Below, in pieces: positions 25,261 through 38,298 of a stretch of DNA of 64,000 nt. This stretch comes from Selaginella tamariscina (lineage: Eukaryota; Streptophyta; Lycopodiopsida; Selaginellales; Selaginellaceae). The stretch lies in the NCBI GenBank assembly GCA_003024785.1, contig PUQB01000026.1, positions 793,531 to 857,530 of the forward strand, read 5' to 3'. Below the pieces are notes generated by a model. It searched no databases and was not told the origin of the DNA. It saw only the letters and a program-made list of their open reading frames with translations. The position numbers were made by a program, and so were the translations under genes. The stretch's first letter is position 1. Every line of letters begins with the position of its first letter.

Positions 25261-25885
25261 TTGAAAAACTTAGTGTTGAAGCGTTGTCACTGAATGATCA
25301 CTTAGCAAATGTTAGTCCTTCGAGTTAAATTCTAACTACTAGTCTTATATAAAAGTTTATCATCAATGTTTTATCCATGGCTATCTTAAATTTATTCAAT
25401 AGTTATTTTAAATTGCCTCATTAATGACTATCCTAAATTGTCTCATTAGCGGCCATCTTAAATTCCTATCTAACATCATCCTAAATCCTATTCAGCACTC
25501 ATTAATGATAAATTTAGTAGTAAGTTAATGATTAAACTTAGGGATAAACTCACTCAACTAAATAGGTAAACCCAATTTAAGTATAATTAAGAATAAACTC
25601 ACCATATTAAGGGTAATAACCATGATAGGCATGGGTAAACCTAAAAAGTAGCTTAAGGATAAATTCATCAAGTTAAAGATAATAACTTAGTTAAAAGTTA
25701 TTAAATAATTAATACAAAGATAAATTCATTAAGTTAAAGATAATAATTGGGTTAAATATTAAAATTAGGAATAAACCCAAGGATAACAATTATGTTAAGG
25801 GTCATTAAGTAAGAATAAATTTAGAAGCTTAAGGATAAATTATCAAGTTAAAGAGTTTATGAATAAACTCACCAAACAAATTTAT
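25261..25885. repeat. Right long inverted repeat of the nested element
   Basis: Reverse complement of 6606-6910 plus 11749-12150, once the first retrotransposon is taken out. A further diverged member of this family lies at 41450-42110. Confidence 0.8.
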
Positions 25886-25962
25886 TAATTAATAAATTAT
25901 TATTAAATAATTAAGCCACTAATGATGACATGTGTACTAATCTTTATATTCTTTTACATATA
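25880..25962 (+). repeat. Right copy of the ~90-bp direct repeat
   Basis: Same orientation as 6517-6605, with the same TTTATTAATTAATAAATTAT start and CATGTGTACTAATCTTTATA body, and a few substitutions. Confidence 0.75.
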
Positions 25963-25964
25963 TA

Positions 25965-28830
25965 CATATTTTGACATAAATATTCACTAATTAATAAATG
26001 TAGATATTTATATTATATTTCTTGTACTAATTATTAATCTTAATTAGTTTAAACTTGTTAATATACTTAAAAGATTATAATATATTTATTAAGGAATCTC
26101 AAATTTTAATTTAAACTTAAGGTTTAATCTTAGTTTCATTTAGAATCCATGAATATCTTGTTGAAGATGAATCTGAGCCATTATTCAAAATCATATAGTA
26201 TATTCTTTATTTTACTATATTCTCACGGTGTTCTAAAACACTTCTAGTGTGAAACAATAAGTTGTTAAAGTTACAAAGAAATCCCGTGCATGGCTGTAAT
26301 TATATTTAATAAAGCTATATGTCTTATGAATATATTTTAATTAGATGGCTTAGATCATATAAAAATTTTAAAAATCTTAATAATATTTTATGGATGTGTT
26401 AAAAGCTCCACGTTTTACACGTAGTTTAGATTAATATGTAATATTAAAGATGCATATTTATATATTATGCTTTAAAATCAAATTAATATTAGTATGTCAG
26501 ATGATTGCTATTTATTAAATATAATATAAACATAGGGTATTTAAAAACACATATGAATAGTGAAACATAACCTAATTCTAATTTAATATAAACACAATAC
26601 ATTTAAATATATTAAGAATCTACACATTAAATTGCAAGACCTTCTAATTTAGAAATTTTTAATTTAAATCTAAATTATTTAATTATGACTACTAAACCCT
26701 CTTAATTTAAACATAGTATATTGCTAAGATATTTTAAAATTTTGTGTTATGATTATTATTGTTTAAAAAGAGTTTAAAATTAAAACAAAGTTAATAATTA
26801 TATTAAAGTTGAAGTTCTATTTAACGCATTCAACACTTAATATTATTATTAAAAGTTTTACATCTCTTACACATCAAATAAATATATAGTAAGTAGTTTA
26901 AAATTAAAAAGAGATTGTGTATTTCGATTTATATGTTTTAAAACTAATATCATATTAATTAATATTTATGCATGCACATTACACATCCTGTACACTTTCA
27001 AATAGTATATTAGCATATTACAAATTAATTAGTTTACTGATTTTTAAAGTTATAAATTTTTAGTGGATTTAAACATAAATCAAAAGTTATTAAAATTTAC
27101 AAAGTTAAATTTTAAATTTTAAATTAAATTAATAAAATTTTATTAATGATAAATCTTAAAATTACAATTAAAATAAGTAAAGAATATGTGGATTCTCTAG
27201 GAATATTTATTTTTAGACATTATAAAATCGTTAACCTAAATTGAACGATTCAAACGCTACCCTTTAACGGACGGCTACGATCGCTTTCCCTGGAAAGAGA
27301 CTTAAATTGTTGAAGAGCCCTTAATCCTAAATCAGGGTAGGGTTTCTTTGCGGATTGATCTGGGAGCGAAGGTGTGTTTTGTGTGTGTGTGTGTGTGTGT
27401 GTGTGTAATTAGCAATTCGTCTTTTAATATATATATTGAGAGAGAGGGGGAATATATAGGAGAAGTTAATAAATGACGAACTGCACAGGGATATGGAGGG
27501 AGAAGAAAAGAAACACCTCTTTTAGTGGAGCTCTTGTACAAGTTGAGCTCCTACATTGAGCTCGGTCCTAGGCCACCGCGCTGAAAAGGTTACTCTCTCA
27601 ATAATCGTAATAATAATAATAATAACCGATGTTTTTTTCTTTCAGTCATTTAGTAGCGGCCTTGCTTGAGAAGGTGTCCACAATCGAAGGCTTGTAAGTT
27701 TCATGCTCGTTGTGTGTCTGTGTGCGTGTGTGTGTGACCATGTTTTTTTTTCAGTAAGAAAGAGCTTGAGGAGGCCAGAAGGCTCAATCTTGAACGCGCC
27801 TTTTTTGAGGTTGTTGCACGCAACCTTATGTATGATTCTGTTGTAGGCCCAATGTTCCGAGAGTTGCGGACTGGAGAAGACATGTATCTCTCTCTCTCTC
27901 ATCTCTCTCTCTCTCTCACTCTCTCTCTCTCTCTCACTCACTCACTCTCTCTCTCTCTCTCACTCTCTCTCGCTTTAATGTTGTTGTCGTTCAGGGAGGC
28001 TGCATACAAGGAGGCCAGTGAGAAGGGCTATGTGATCCCTTTATTGAGATGGTTATTCGTTACATCGAGGTGCCAGATGGAGGCCCCTTTGAGAACATGT
28101 TATTTTTCCATCATGAAGAGTATCCTGACTTCACTAAGATTCCAAAGCCAGGGGTACGTGTGTGTGTGTGAAAGTAACGTCTTGCAAGACGGGCACATTC
28201 ATATGTATGTGTGTGTACACACTCACACACATATATAAAATGGTTTTATTTTGCAGTTGTACCCATATACGGTATTCCTCCTGATGTGTGTATGCACATC
28301 ATAGAGCTTCATTCGAAATGCAAGAAGAGGAGCAGATATCTGAAGCCTGACGAGTGGATATTCCCAGAATTACTAAAGATTGAGCGTCCGCTTAAGCCCT
28401 TCGACGCTGATAAAGCCTTCGAAGCTTTAATAAACGACATCCTGTATCGACCATTTAATACAAAGTTAACTATTATTAAGCTGAAAAATACACGATTTAT
28501 TTATTATCATATTTGCACCATTCGAATATCTATGCGTATACTATATATACCTTATATATATACCACATAGAGAGATAAAGTTTTACTGTATATCTCGCAC
28601 TCATATTGTATATTAATTTTTTAAACAATCATTGCGTTACATGGATTTTATATTAATTACTCCAACAAACATACGTATATACTCTATTTTAAATTAAATA
28701 ATAAATATTATTACTACAAATTTATTATATATAAGTTTTAATTTATACTACGACTACTATTAAATTAATTATTATATTAATACTAACTATATATGGATAT
28801 TGTTTAGTAAAAATTATTATTGATGCTGAC
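25965..28830. repeat. Right arm of the ~2.9-kb inverted duplication
   Basis: Reverse complement of 3530-6504, with the hypothetical gene now on the plus strand. The outer similarity fades near 28820-28835 (TTATTGATGCTG against 3541). The non-genic part, 25965-27300, is AT-rich with no coding sequence. Confidence 0.85.
27493..28458 (+). pseudogene. Hypothetical protein, copy B of the inverted pair
   Basis: Same five-exon plan as copy A, with ATG at 27493-27495 and the equivalent stop at 28456-28458. Exon 3 is intact here (the two bases lost from copy A are present near 27845). Relative to copy A it lacks single bases in exon 1 (in the GAAGAAGAAG run, and the TGG before the donor, giving TGA), exon 4 (GTGGATCC reads GTGATCC near 28033), the exon 4 donor region and exon 5 (CGGACATC reads CGACATC near 28436). 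Several of these are losses from GG runs, so sequence error is a real alternative to true decay. The function is unknown. Confidence 0.6.
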
Positions 28831-29617
28831 ATCATACAACTCTTATGAAGCGTGCGTGAACCTGTATTGTTTCAATAAAAAAAATAATAACTAGAATTCT
28901 TTTTTGTTTTACTAAGTCCTTGTCATGTTGATTAATAATTACAAATGTATTCTATTTGTTATGATATTAAACTTATAACAAATGTATTATAATATTTAAT
29001 ATGAAAATGAGTGTGTGTGTGTGTGTGTAGATATACACATATACATGTGTGTATGTATGCACAGTGTATATTTTGAAAGTTTATACTTGGAGAATATGTG
29101 TTCTCATTAATTTTCTATAATACTCATCATTATTTTAAATATATATATAGTCATCGTGGTTACATTGAATAAATAATTCATAAATCTTATGCATATCACC
29201 TGAACTCGGAGACTAAATTATATTTATTTCAACAGTTTTTAAATTATTCCAAATTCATATCTTCACGGGCGCACCGTTTAAAATTTACATTATATATAAT
29301 ATAATACAGATTACACGTTGTATATTTACGGGATATAAAGGGAAACCAATGACTGACTATGCACATATGTACATATTTAAATTTAATATGTATATGTTTG
29401 TTTAATTTATTCTTTTCGTAATATAATTATCATTTAATTTGTAATGTATAAAACGTACTTAAAGAACACATATACACACGTATAGTCCATTAAAATATAG
29501 AAAAATAAACATAAAAAACTTCACAATTACTTCTATATGAATTTAACTGGAAATTAGAAAATGAGAAGCCACTATAAAATTTTGTTTATCTATTTAATTA
29601 AACATTTAAAACCCAGT
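28831..29617. other. AT-rich spacer with the right arm of an inverted pair
   Basis: 29196-29515 is the inverted partner of 22990-23450. A (GT)n tract lies at 29010-29030. No coding sequence is seen. Confidence 0.6.
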
Positions 29618-30217
29618 TTACCTATTGCCTTGACGAGACGCTGCCCGTGATCCTTGTGCTGATCTTGATGGAGGCTCCTTGGCTTAAGTTCAATAGACTA
29701 AAACATATAGAAAATAAATAAATAATAAATTATATATATAATATTATAATACCTGTTGAATTAAAGGAGAGTTTCTGAATATCTTGTTGTACATTTCTTC
29801 TCTGTTAAGCATTTCCATCCTGATTTGTTTTGACTCTCCTATATATGTGGTAATAAACAACACTTATTAAAAGGTAAATAAATAATTAACCTTATAAACA
29901 TTAAGCTTTAGACAATATAATTATTTACCTTTATTCTATTCGTTATATAACCATGAATTATTAACATATCAATCTATAATATAGCAGCATTAATTTATGT
30001 ATATATTCATAATAAAATAATACAATGGATTTATTAATATATAAAGTATAATTTACCTTGAAGTTTATGGTAGGCTACATCCTTGGAATCACACAACTCC
30101 TGCAAAGCTACACGCAGTTGGTCTAACTCAGCAATCCGTTGCAGGTCCTCTGCTCTAGATTCTCGCTTCTCAAAACGCTCCTGCACACATACACGCGTGT
30201 GTGTCTGTGTGTTTGTG

Positions 30218-30259
<42 letters not shown>

Positions 30260-30914
30260 GTATTCATTAATATATACAGATGTATAGGCAATAATATAGC
30301 GCACAATTATATACGCATTAGAGCGTATTATGTATATACGTTAGAGTATACACACATGCATAGAATAAGTCAGAAATACCTTGAATTCTTCTAACTCTGA
30401 GCGCAAGTTTGTAATTTCAGCTTGTTTCTGCCTCATTACCAACTACACAAAAATAAGAAAATATAATATATGTACGTACATACATTGTATATATAGTAAG
30501 ATGGAGTGCCGGTACACACACACACACGAGAGTTATAATGCATATACATAAACACACGCACACGCACACACATATACATACCTTGCTGCGATTAAGCTCT
30601 TGTTGAAGATTTTGATATTGTTGCTTATGAAATGTGTTGCATGCATCTAACTCAGTTCGGTACTTCTTTTCTAAGTGTTTAGCAAGAACGTCTTTATCCT
30701 TGCATTTAGACCGCTGAAAATTAAACCTATAAAAACAACCACTAATAAATAATTAAATAGTGTTTAATATACATATATATTTAAAACTATGTTATAATTT
30801 AAAATAACATACGCTTTCTCGTGGTTCAGTCTTAAATCCTTCAAACAACCTTCAGTCTTTGACTCAATGTCGTTGTTTGCTTCATAAAGCTCCCTCAACT
30901 TCGTTTCCTGTGAC

Positions 30915-30949
<35 letters not shown>

Positions 30950-32305
30950 GTCTTATATAATTATAATATATAAAGTATGTTACCTTTGTAGCAATCACAT
31001 TCTCCAACTCAGAGACTCGCTGCATCAGTTGAGATGCATTCGCTTTATGCTGGTATATACACGAATGTAAATATATAAGCATGGATGCATATTATGGATA
31101 CATAAGCTGCTTCAATACTCTAATATGACTGTGTTATATATATGCTTGTGTGTGTGTGTGTCTGTTCAAATGCATACATACAATTTGAACACACACACAC
31201 ACCTTTTCAATCTCCTCTGTGTATATGTCCTTGAGCCTTCTTATTTCATAGTTATGTAATTCTGTAAGCTTGTCTAGACGCTTCTTGTGATCCGCATGTA
31301 ACGTGAAGGACTCTATAACAGCTTTATCTGTAGATTTCGACACAGCTATTGACATTCCCTCGCATGTGTTTCTTTTAATTGGGCTATTTCAACTTCAGCT
31401 TTCTTCATTTGGGTCTGAAAAGAGCATATATGTGTATATATGTGGATATGCGCATGAACATAATGTACATAATATAAACTATTCCAGAATATACTGTTAT
31501 ATTGATTCTTAGTTGTAACAAAAACGTCATAAGCACACACACACACGCACTCACACACACACCTCGAGGGCGTGTTGATGGGCCAAAACCAAAGCAGATT
31601 GTTGTTGTGAAAATAAAATACGTGCTTCCTCAAGCTGTGTCTTTGTGTTCCCTTGTGCATCATTGAGTAGATTCTCGAGTTTTTCAATCTCCTTTTCATA
31701 GTTTTCCTTGATATCCTTGATCTCAAAAGCCTGGAAAGACATCATATGCATTGTGTGTATGTGTGTGCATGTGCGTGTCTGTACATTTATCTATGTATGC
31801 ATGTCTGTCAGATAAGCATCGCAGACATACATATGTATGTCTCTCTCTCTCTCTCTATCTATATATATAGACACATACACACACATATATACATGCATAC
31901 ATACACATATACACATGTATATACATATAACATTCTTCTCCTTTTAAATAGTGGGTACCTTCTGTACATTGAAAGTTCTTTGTAACGTCTCGCACTCGAC
32001 CTGCAACTTTGCTTTAGAACGCCTTCAGTGCATGTGTGCGTGTGTGCGTTTGTCTGCGTGACTTACTTACGTAGCATATGCGTTTATGTCTATGTATTGT
32101 ACGTATGTCAAACAGATGTGTATAACGTTTGTCAATTCACCTGGTGGTTATACAGAGCGCCCTCTATGGAAGTGGCATGCATTTCATTCAGCTTTTGTAC
32201 AGCTATCTCAGCGTGCTCTTTTTCCTCATTTACCTTCTGCATCCATTCTTTCTCTTTCCTGGGTACATATGTATATGTGTACGTACAGATATATGTGCAT
32301 GGATA

Positions 32306-32363
<58 letters not shown>

Positions 32364-32596
32364 ATATATATATATATGTATGTATGTATATGTATATATA
32401 GATATCCGTGGAGAAAATTCCACGTACTCTTGAAGCTTAAGTGAATAGCTCTCTAATGCAGTGGCCTCTATTTGCTTCTGAGCAAGCTCAGCTTCTATAA
32501 GCTTTTGTTCAAGGGCTTCTAGTTCAGCCTCTTTCTCTTTCACTTTGCGTACCATCTGAAATTTGAGTTAAAACTTATTAACACAAACATAACTAG

Positions 32597-32629
<33 letters not shown>

Positions 32630-35600
32630 AGAGAGAGAGAGAGAGAGAGTGCTTACATCTTCCTTTAGCATTTCCATGGAATGCTTTAATTCCAAGGATT
32701 TACTTTCTGACTCTTGAAGTCTTGTCTCAAACTCCAGGCAGACCTATAACAGTAAGTTAACAAGTTATTTGTGTATGTGTGCGTGTGTGTGACTTGGATG
32801 CACCATACATGTATATACACCTCAAAATGCTTAGTTACTTCATAATACACGTGTGTGTGCGCTCACAGGCGCCTGCACACGCTCACGCACAAACACATGT
32901 ACCAGTTTGAATGCTTCCTCCTGGTCAGTGACTTGTGACTTTAAAGTTTTAAAATCATCTTCACCATGAGTTTTCAATAACCCAATCTCTGCTTCGAGGT
33001 GATCAACCTTTATATATATATAATAACTATTAGAACGAATGAAACACACACACACTCTTACATGCTTACCCTTTTCTGGTAAATATTCAAATGTGACATA
33101 TGCTTCACTTGCTGCTCCTTTAACTTGGTTTGCAAAAGCTTCACTTCTTTTTTATGTTTCTCCCGTGCTTCTTGTTTCTATAAAGTACGACCGAATACAT
33201 GTATGTACGTATATGTATATTTATATCACTTTAGTTGCATGATGGTAGACATGTATATATGGTGTGTGTGTGTGTGTGAAATATGTGTAGTACAAATACA
33301 ATAAGCGATACACAGATATACGCATATACACATATACATACCATCCGAACAAAGTCTTCTTCCAAACCTTTGTATTTCATTTCGTGTTCAGAGGCTTCCA
33401 TATGCAGCTTCATCTCTAAGTTTTGTATTAATTTCTCCTCCTATAAGAATGTACAAATATATCAGATTATAATACTTGATTGTTATAGTTGTGTGTATAT
33501 ACACCGTAAATACACATATACAAGTGTGTATATATAATATGTACATAAACACAAATGTGTACGTACATACACACAGATGCGTACATATGCACCTGAGAGA
33601 TGGCTGAACGTAGTTGAGAGACTTCTCCTGACAATGCTCTCTTTTTTGAATCAAGATCTTGGACTTGTTCGTCCTTAATGGCTAGGTTATATTGCTCTTT
33701 TGCAAGCTGATACATTAATTTTAAGTTTATATACATTACAAAGTAATATGTAGAGAGAGAGAGAGAGAGAGAGATTTGAAATGCTTACGAAATACCTCTG
33801 CTAGTGCAACATCCAACTCTCTTCTTGTCCCAGTTAAGGACGTCTGAAGCTGTTCAATCTGTATGCAAATGTGTGTGTGTGTGTGTGCGCGTGTGCATGT
33901 GTGTATACGCACACTAATGGAAAAGACGATTGCTTATATGATGTTTATAATTGCGATACAATATGCTATGATTTGTATCCGATATACTGTGTTCATGAAC
34001 TAACCTTCATGTTGTCATTGTTGATCGTTTCTTCCTTCTTTTTGTTACTTGTGTTCATCTTTGCAAGCTCCCATTTTAATTTACGCATTGTGTCCTCCTG
34101 GAGTAGATTGTATTAAAATTGTGTGTGTGTGTGTGTGTTCCTAGTACTCACCAGTTCAGCCAGCGACATTGCAGATGCATTTTTCTCCACACTTCAACAG
34201 AAGTATCCATAAGAAAAACAGGGCATGACTCTCTCTCTCTCTCTCTCACACACACACGCACGCACAGCTTACTCTGCATTCTCGGACAACCGAGATATGT
34301 CCGCAACTGCTACTAACAACCTTTGCTCCTGCAAAAGGAACATTTCAAAGTATAAGTAGATGTATTTTCCATGTTACAAACATGCGTCAGTTCGCGCGCG
34401 CGCACACACACGTAAATCAATACGATATGAACACAGTTATGTAATTATCCATTTTATTAAAACTTGTACAATATGTAAATATTGATTATATCATACAAAC
34501 ATAATGAGTATAATTTATAATACCAATTAGAACAATACCAGTTGCTCGTTGTCTTCTTTTAAAAGCTCTATGTCCTCTTCCAAGCTAGACTTCATCTGCA
34601 ATCCTTTTACATTACAAGAACAACAATGAAGCGTTAACACCTGAACATGTATATGTCTGTGCGTACATGTGTATACGGGTATATGTTTTATGTATTTATG
34701 TAGGTGCGAATATATATGGGTGTGTGTATATATATGTATCACCTGTTGTAGATCTGAACGAGCGCTCTCTATAAGTGAGTTAGCTTCTCGAAGATTGCCT
34801 TTCAACATGGCTGTCTCTTTTGCTAGCGACTCTCTTTCCTTGTAAACAACTGTCAATCTATTTTGTATAGACAGTTTCTGTAAAACAACACAAAAAAAGA
34901 GGGTAATCATTTTTTTATAATAATAATTATATCTACTTAAGAAAAAAAAAAAAAAAATCAAAGCATACTTCAGTAGTGAGATCGTATTGCAAAGAATCAT
35001 AACGTTGTTGTGACTGTGCAAGCTTGTCTTCACTTTCTGCCTGCATTATAATAATAAACCGAGCTCATTTGTGTGTGTGTGTGTGTGAGAGACAGAGAGA
35101 GCTTGTTAATATTTATTCATTAGCTTAAAGTTCGACATACTGTAATTATTAGTATCACCTTTAACCGAGACATTTCTTCTTTGTAATAGTCTCGAACTTG
35201 CTGCAAGAAAATGATTGCTGTATTAAACACACGCACGCATTGCATGAATGCTTAAACAAATGAACAATGTTTATCATGAAAACTTGTTCGATAACTACTA
35301 GTTTTATGTACAATATATAAGAATATATAAAATATAAGTTTTTATTCACCTCTATAATATCTTCGTGTAAAACCTCTTGCTTTTTCAGTTCTTGTTCGTG
35401 TTGATTAATCCGGGCACGAAACTCATTAAGTTCATTTTCATGGTCTTCCATGAGTCTTTCTACCTCCTTTTTTCTTTCAGTTCGTTCACTTTCAACCTGT
35501 ATCAACATGCCATCAGTTTGTGTGTGTTTGTGTGTGAGAGAGAGACCTGGACTTCGTGTAGTTTCTTTGTTTCTTCCAGATCCTGCCCAATGCACTTTTA

Positions 35601-36366
35601 ACTCGGTAGAAAACTAGTAATATATATAGTTTGTCAAGAATATATAATACAGTCTATACACCACTTTTATTATTATCAAGAATATGATAGCACAAACACA
35701 ATTATTTCAGAACCTTACCTGAGATGTTTGAGCAAATTTTGTTAAGACTGTCTTTAGTTCTGCAGTTTCCTTATCAAGCGTCTCTTTTTCATAGCCATAT
35801 CTCTGTTCCAAATTAGAATGCCATTAAGTACTGTGTGTGTATATCCATGTTTAACACCTGCGTGCAAGCTCCAATTTTTGAGTATAATTTGCCTCGAGCG
35901 CTTCTTGGCGCTCCTTAGCTGTCTACACACATAAAGTGTATAGGATATGAGCATGTATACTATATATCTATACCGTTATGCGTTTGTGTCTGTGCGCATG
36001 TGTGATATATATGCACTTGTACATACCACTTTATAGGCACTCAGTTCCTTCTCAGCCTCCAGCCTCACAGCCTGTAATGCCCACAGCCATTTTGTATATA
36101 TCATACAATATATATATATACATATGCATCTCTGCACACACACACCTCTGCAGCAGCTTTGATATTGTCCTCTTCAATACGAACTTCCAATGCTTCCCTG
36201 AATATCTGAACCCGTCCAACAGTCTCTCTAAGTATTTGCTCGATTTCAGTGTCATATTGGCTTGCCAAACCCTGTGTCAAAATAAGTAAATATATAAAGT
36301 TTCAAATTTAAGTTATTATAATACAGTTAAACTATCCTTATACATATAAGTATATGTGCGTGTATG

Positions 36367-36408
<42 letters not shown>

Positions 36409-36601
36409 AGTTTTAAATTAAATTATTATTAATATATTATGATCTCATATATTGTTTCTTTTTATGTACCTGGTAATATAGATCTGCATCAGATTCGTTG
36501 GAGCTAGCGAAATGCTGCAGTAATCCTGTAAGCTGGCCAAGCTTGTTTATCACTTTGCCTTCTAATTCATCCCAGGATTGCATGACGCTGCTGGTGGCCA
36601 T
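29618..36601 (-). CDS. FAM184-like long coiled-coil protein
   Basis: More than twenty small exons with GT-AG borders, starting at ATG 36599-36601: 36470-36601, 36146-36271, 36027-36071, 35858-35922, 35719-35802, a short exon near 35550-35615, 35350-35496 and so on down to a last exon at about 29618-29677 with TAA at 29618-29620. Nearly all of the protein is Glu/Lys/Gln-rich heptad coiled coil. The N-terminal [12 protein letters not shown] and the C-terminal [17 protein letters not shown] followed by [13 protein letters not shown] match my knowledge of the FAM184 family, which is generally found in organisms with cilia. A Ser/Arg/Gln-rich tail ends the protein. The biochemical role is not established. 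One-base frame breaks occur in the exons at 35858-35922 and 35550-35615, probably sequence errors. Almost every intron carries (GT)n, (CT)n(CA)n or (AT)n. Teloboxes and CACGTG lie upstream at 36880-36930. Confidence 0.75.
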
Positions 36602-37089
36602 CCTATATTCTAAAAAACATAAAAATTATGTATAACTCAACATTACTATAATATTAAACTATTATAGTATTACATATATTAAATTTATAATTAATATCTT
36701 CTCTTCCTTCATGAAGACTATGTGCAGAAAAAATTCAGTTTAAATTTCATTATATTTTAAACTCATAAATGGAGATTAAATGAAAATATTTTTTCCTAGA
36801 AATTAATTCTAAACTTGCCTGAGCGCCAGGATTGAAATCCGCTGGAAACCCTATTAGAATGTAGCTTTCCCGCCAAGAGAAAACTAAGAACCCTAAAATT
36901 TCTAAACTAAGAACCCTAAAATTGCCACGTGTTGTTAATATAGTGTTTACATCTTACAACGTAATAAGTCATAGATATAACATATATATTATATATATAT
37001 ATATATGACTATGTATATGTGTGTGTTGTGTGTACGTGTGAAGAGAGGAGAGAGATATACATACGTATATGTCTCTCTCTCTCTCTCTC

Positions 37090-37169
<80 letters not shown>

Positions 37170-38298
37170 CTCATTTCATGGAATATTATTTATTGAGTAT
37201 ATTATACATATAAGATATTTAAAACAAGTCTAAAAGGAGCTGTTGTAATATATGTTTGTGTATGTGATATAGATAGATAGATAGATATACACTAAATAAT
37301 AATTTATGTATATTGATATTAAAATATCTTAGTATATTTTATGTTTAAATTTTTATCTCCATAATATTTTGTTCAAAGTAAGGGCTTCAAACAATATATT
37401 CTAGGATATATCATAACTAAATTATTTAGATTTTATTTCAACTTTAAAACTAAAATAATTTGAATTATTTTATATTAAATTTTTAACAATTTAATCTGTA
37501 GATTCTTAAATATATATTTTAATGTATATGTTAATATATGTTAACATAAAGTGTATATGTGTGTGTGAGTTAATAGAACTAGTTATACTCCATTATTTAA
37601 AATTTTAATATGAATATACATGTGTATTTTAATATCTTATGTGTATAAATTATATTTAATAAATTATAATCATATGAAATGGGAATATACTAATAATATT
37701 TTGTTTTTAAAGTATGATATATAACACACACACATATACACAAATATATAATCTAAACTACATGTGAACCTGGAGCTTTCAATAAATTTATTTATTTATT
37801 TTATTATTGAAATGTTTTAAACTATATATAAGATATTGTAATGCTTTGTTAAACTATATTCTTAAGATATTCATCGCTTTTTTTTCAAAAAATAGAAACT
37901 ATTATTACCATGATCTTTTTAGTAATAAATTAATAAAATTATTTAAAAAAAGAATTCGGGGCAATTGAAGATGATTAGTGATTTACAGAATATTCATTGT
38001 GTTTTTTATAATATATATTTAAATATGCTGGTTGAAAGCTATATCATCCAATCCAGAAGGTATACTACATTTTGAGATTCCACTTAATAATAATAATTAT
38101 TTATGTTTAAGGTAATTAATAATGTATATTTTTAATAATTAAACGATTTAATTTTTTTTTTAATTTTAAAATTTTTCTTTAAAATAATAAATATTAAATA
38201 TTTTGCATATGTTGGTATGACATGAAATAAATAAGAGATAATAGAACAAGACTTCCATTGACATATACACAGTATATACATATTATAACATATACCTT
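36602..38298. other. Spacer with the FAM184-like promoter and simple repeats
   Basis: 36880-36930 contains AACCCTAAAATT twice and a CACGTG box, likely promoter elements of the FAM184-like gene. 37075-37166 is a (CT)n(AT)n(AG)n palindrome. The remainder is AT-rich with no coding sequence. Confidence 0.55.
37075..37166. repeat. (CT)n-(AT)n-(AG)n palindrome
   Basis: A tract of CT dinucleotides, with one CCT interruption, runs into about 24 bases of AT and then about 36 bases of AG, making a self-complementary block of roughly 90 bp. Confidence 0.9.

Noticed and set aside
32028..32444. Open frame rich in Tyr, Ile and Cys over 32270-32400
   Set aside because: It is a translation of (TA)n and (TG)n repeats within an intron of the FAM184-like gene.
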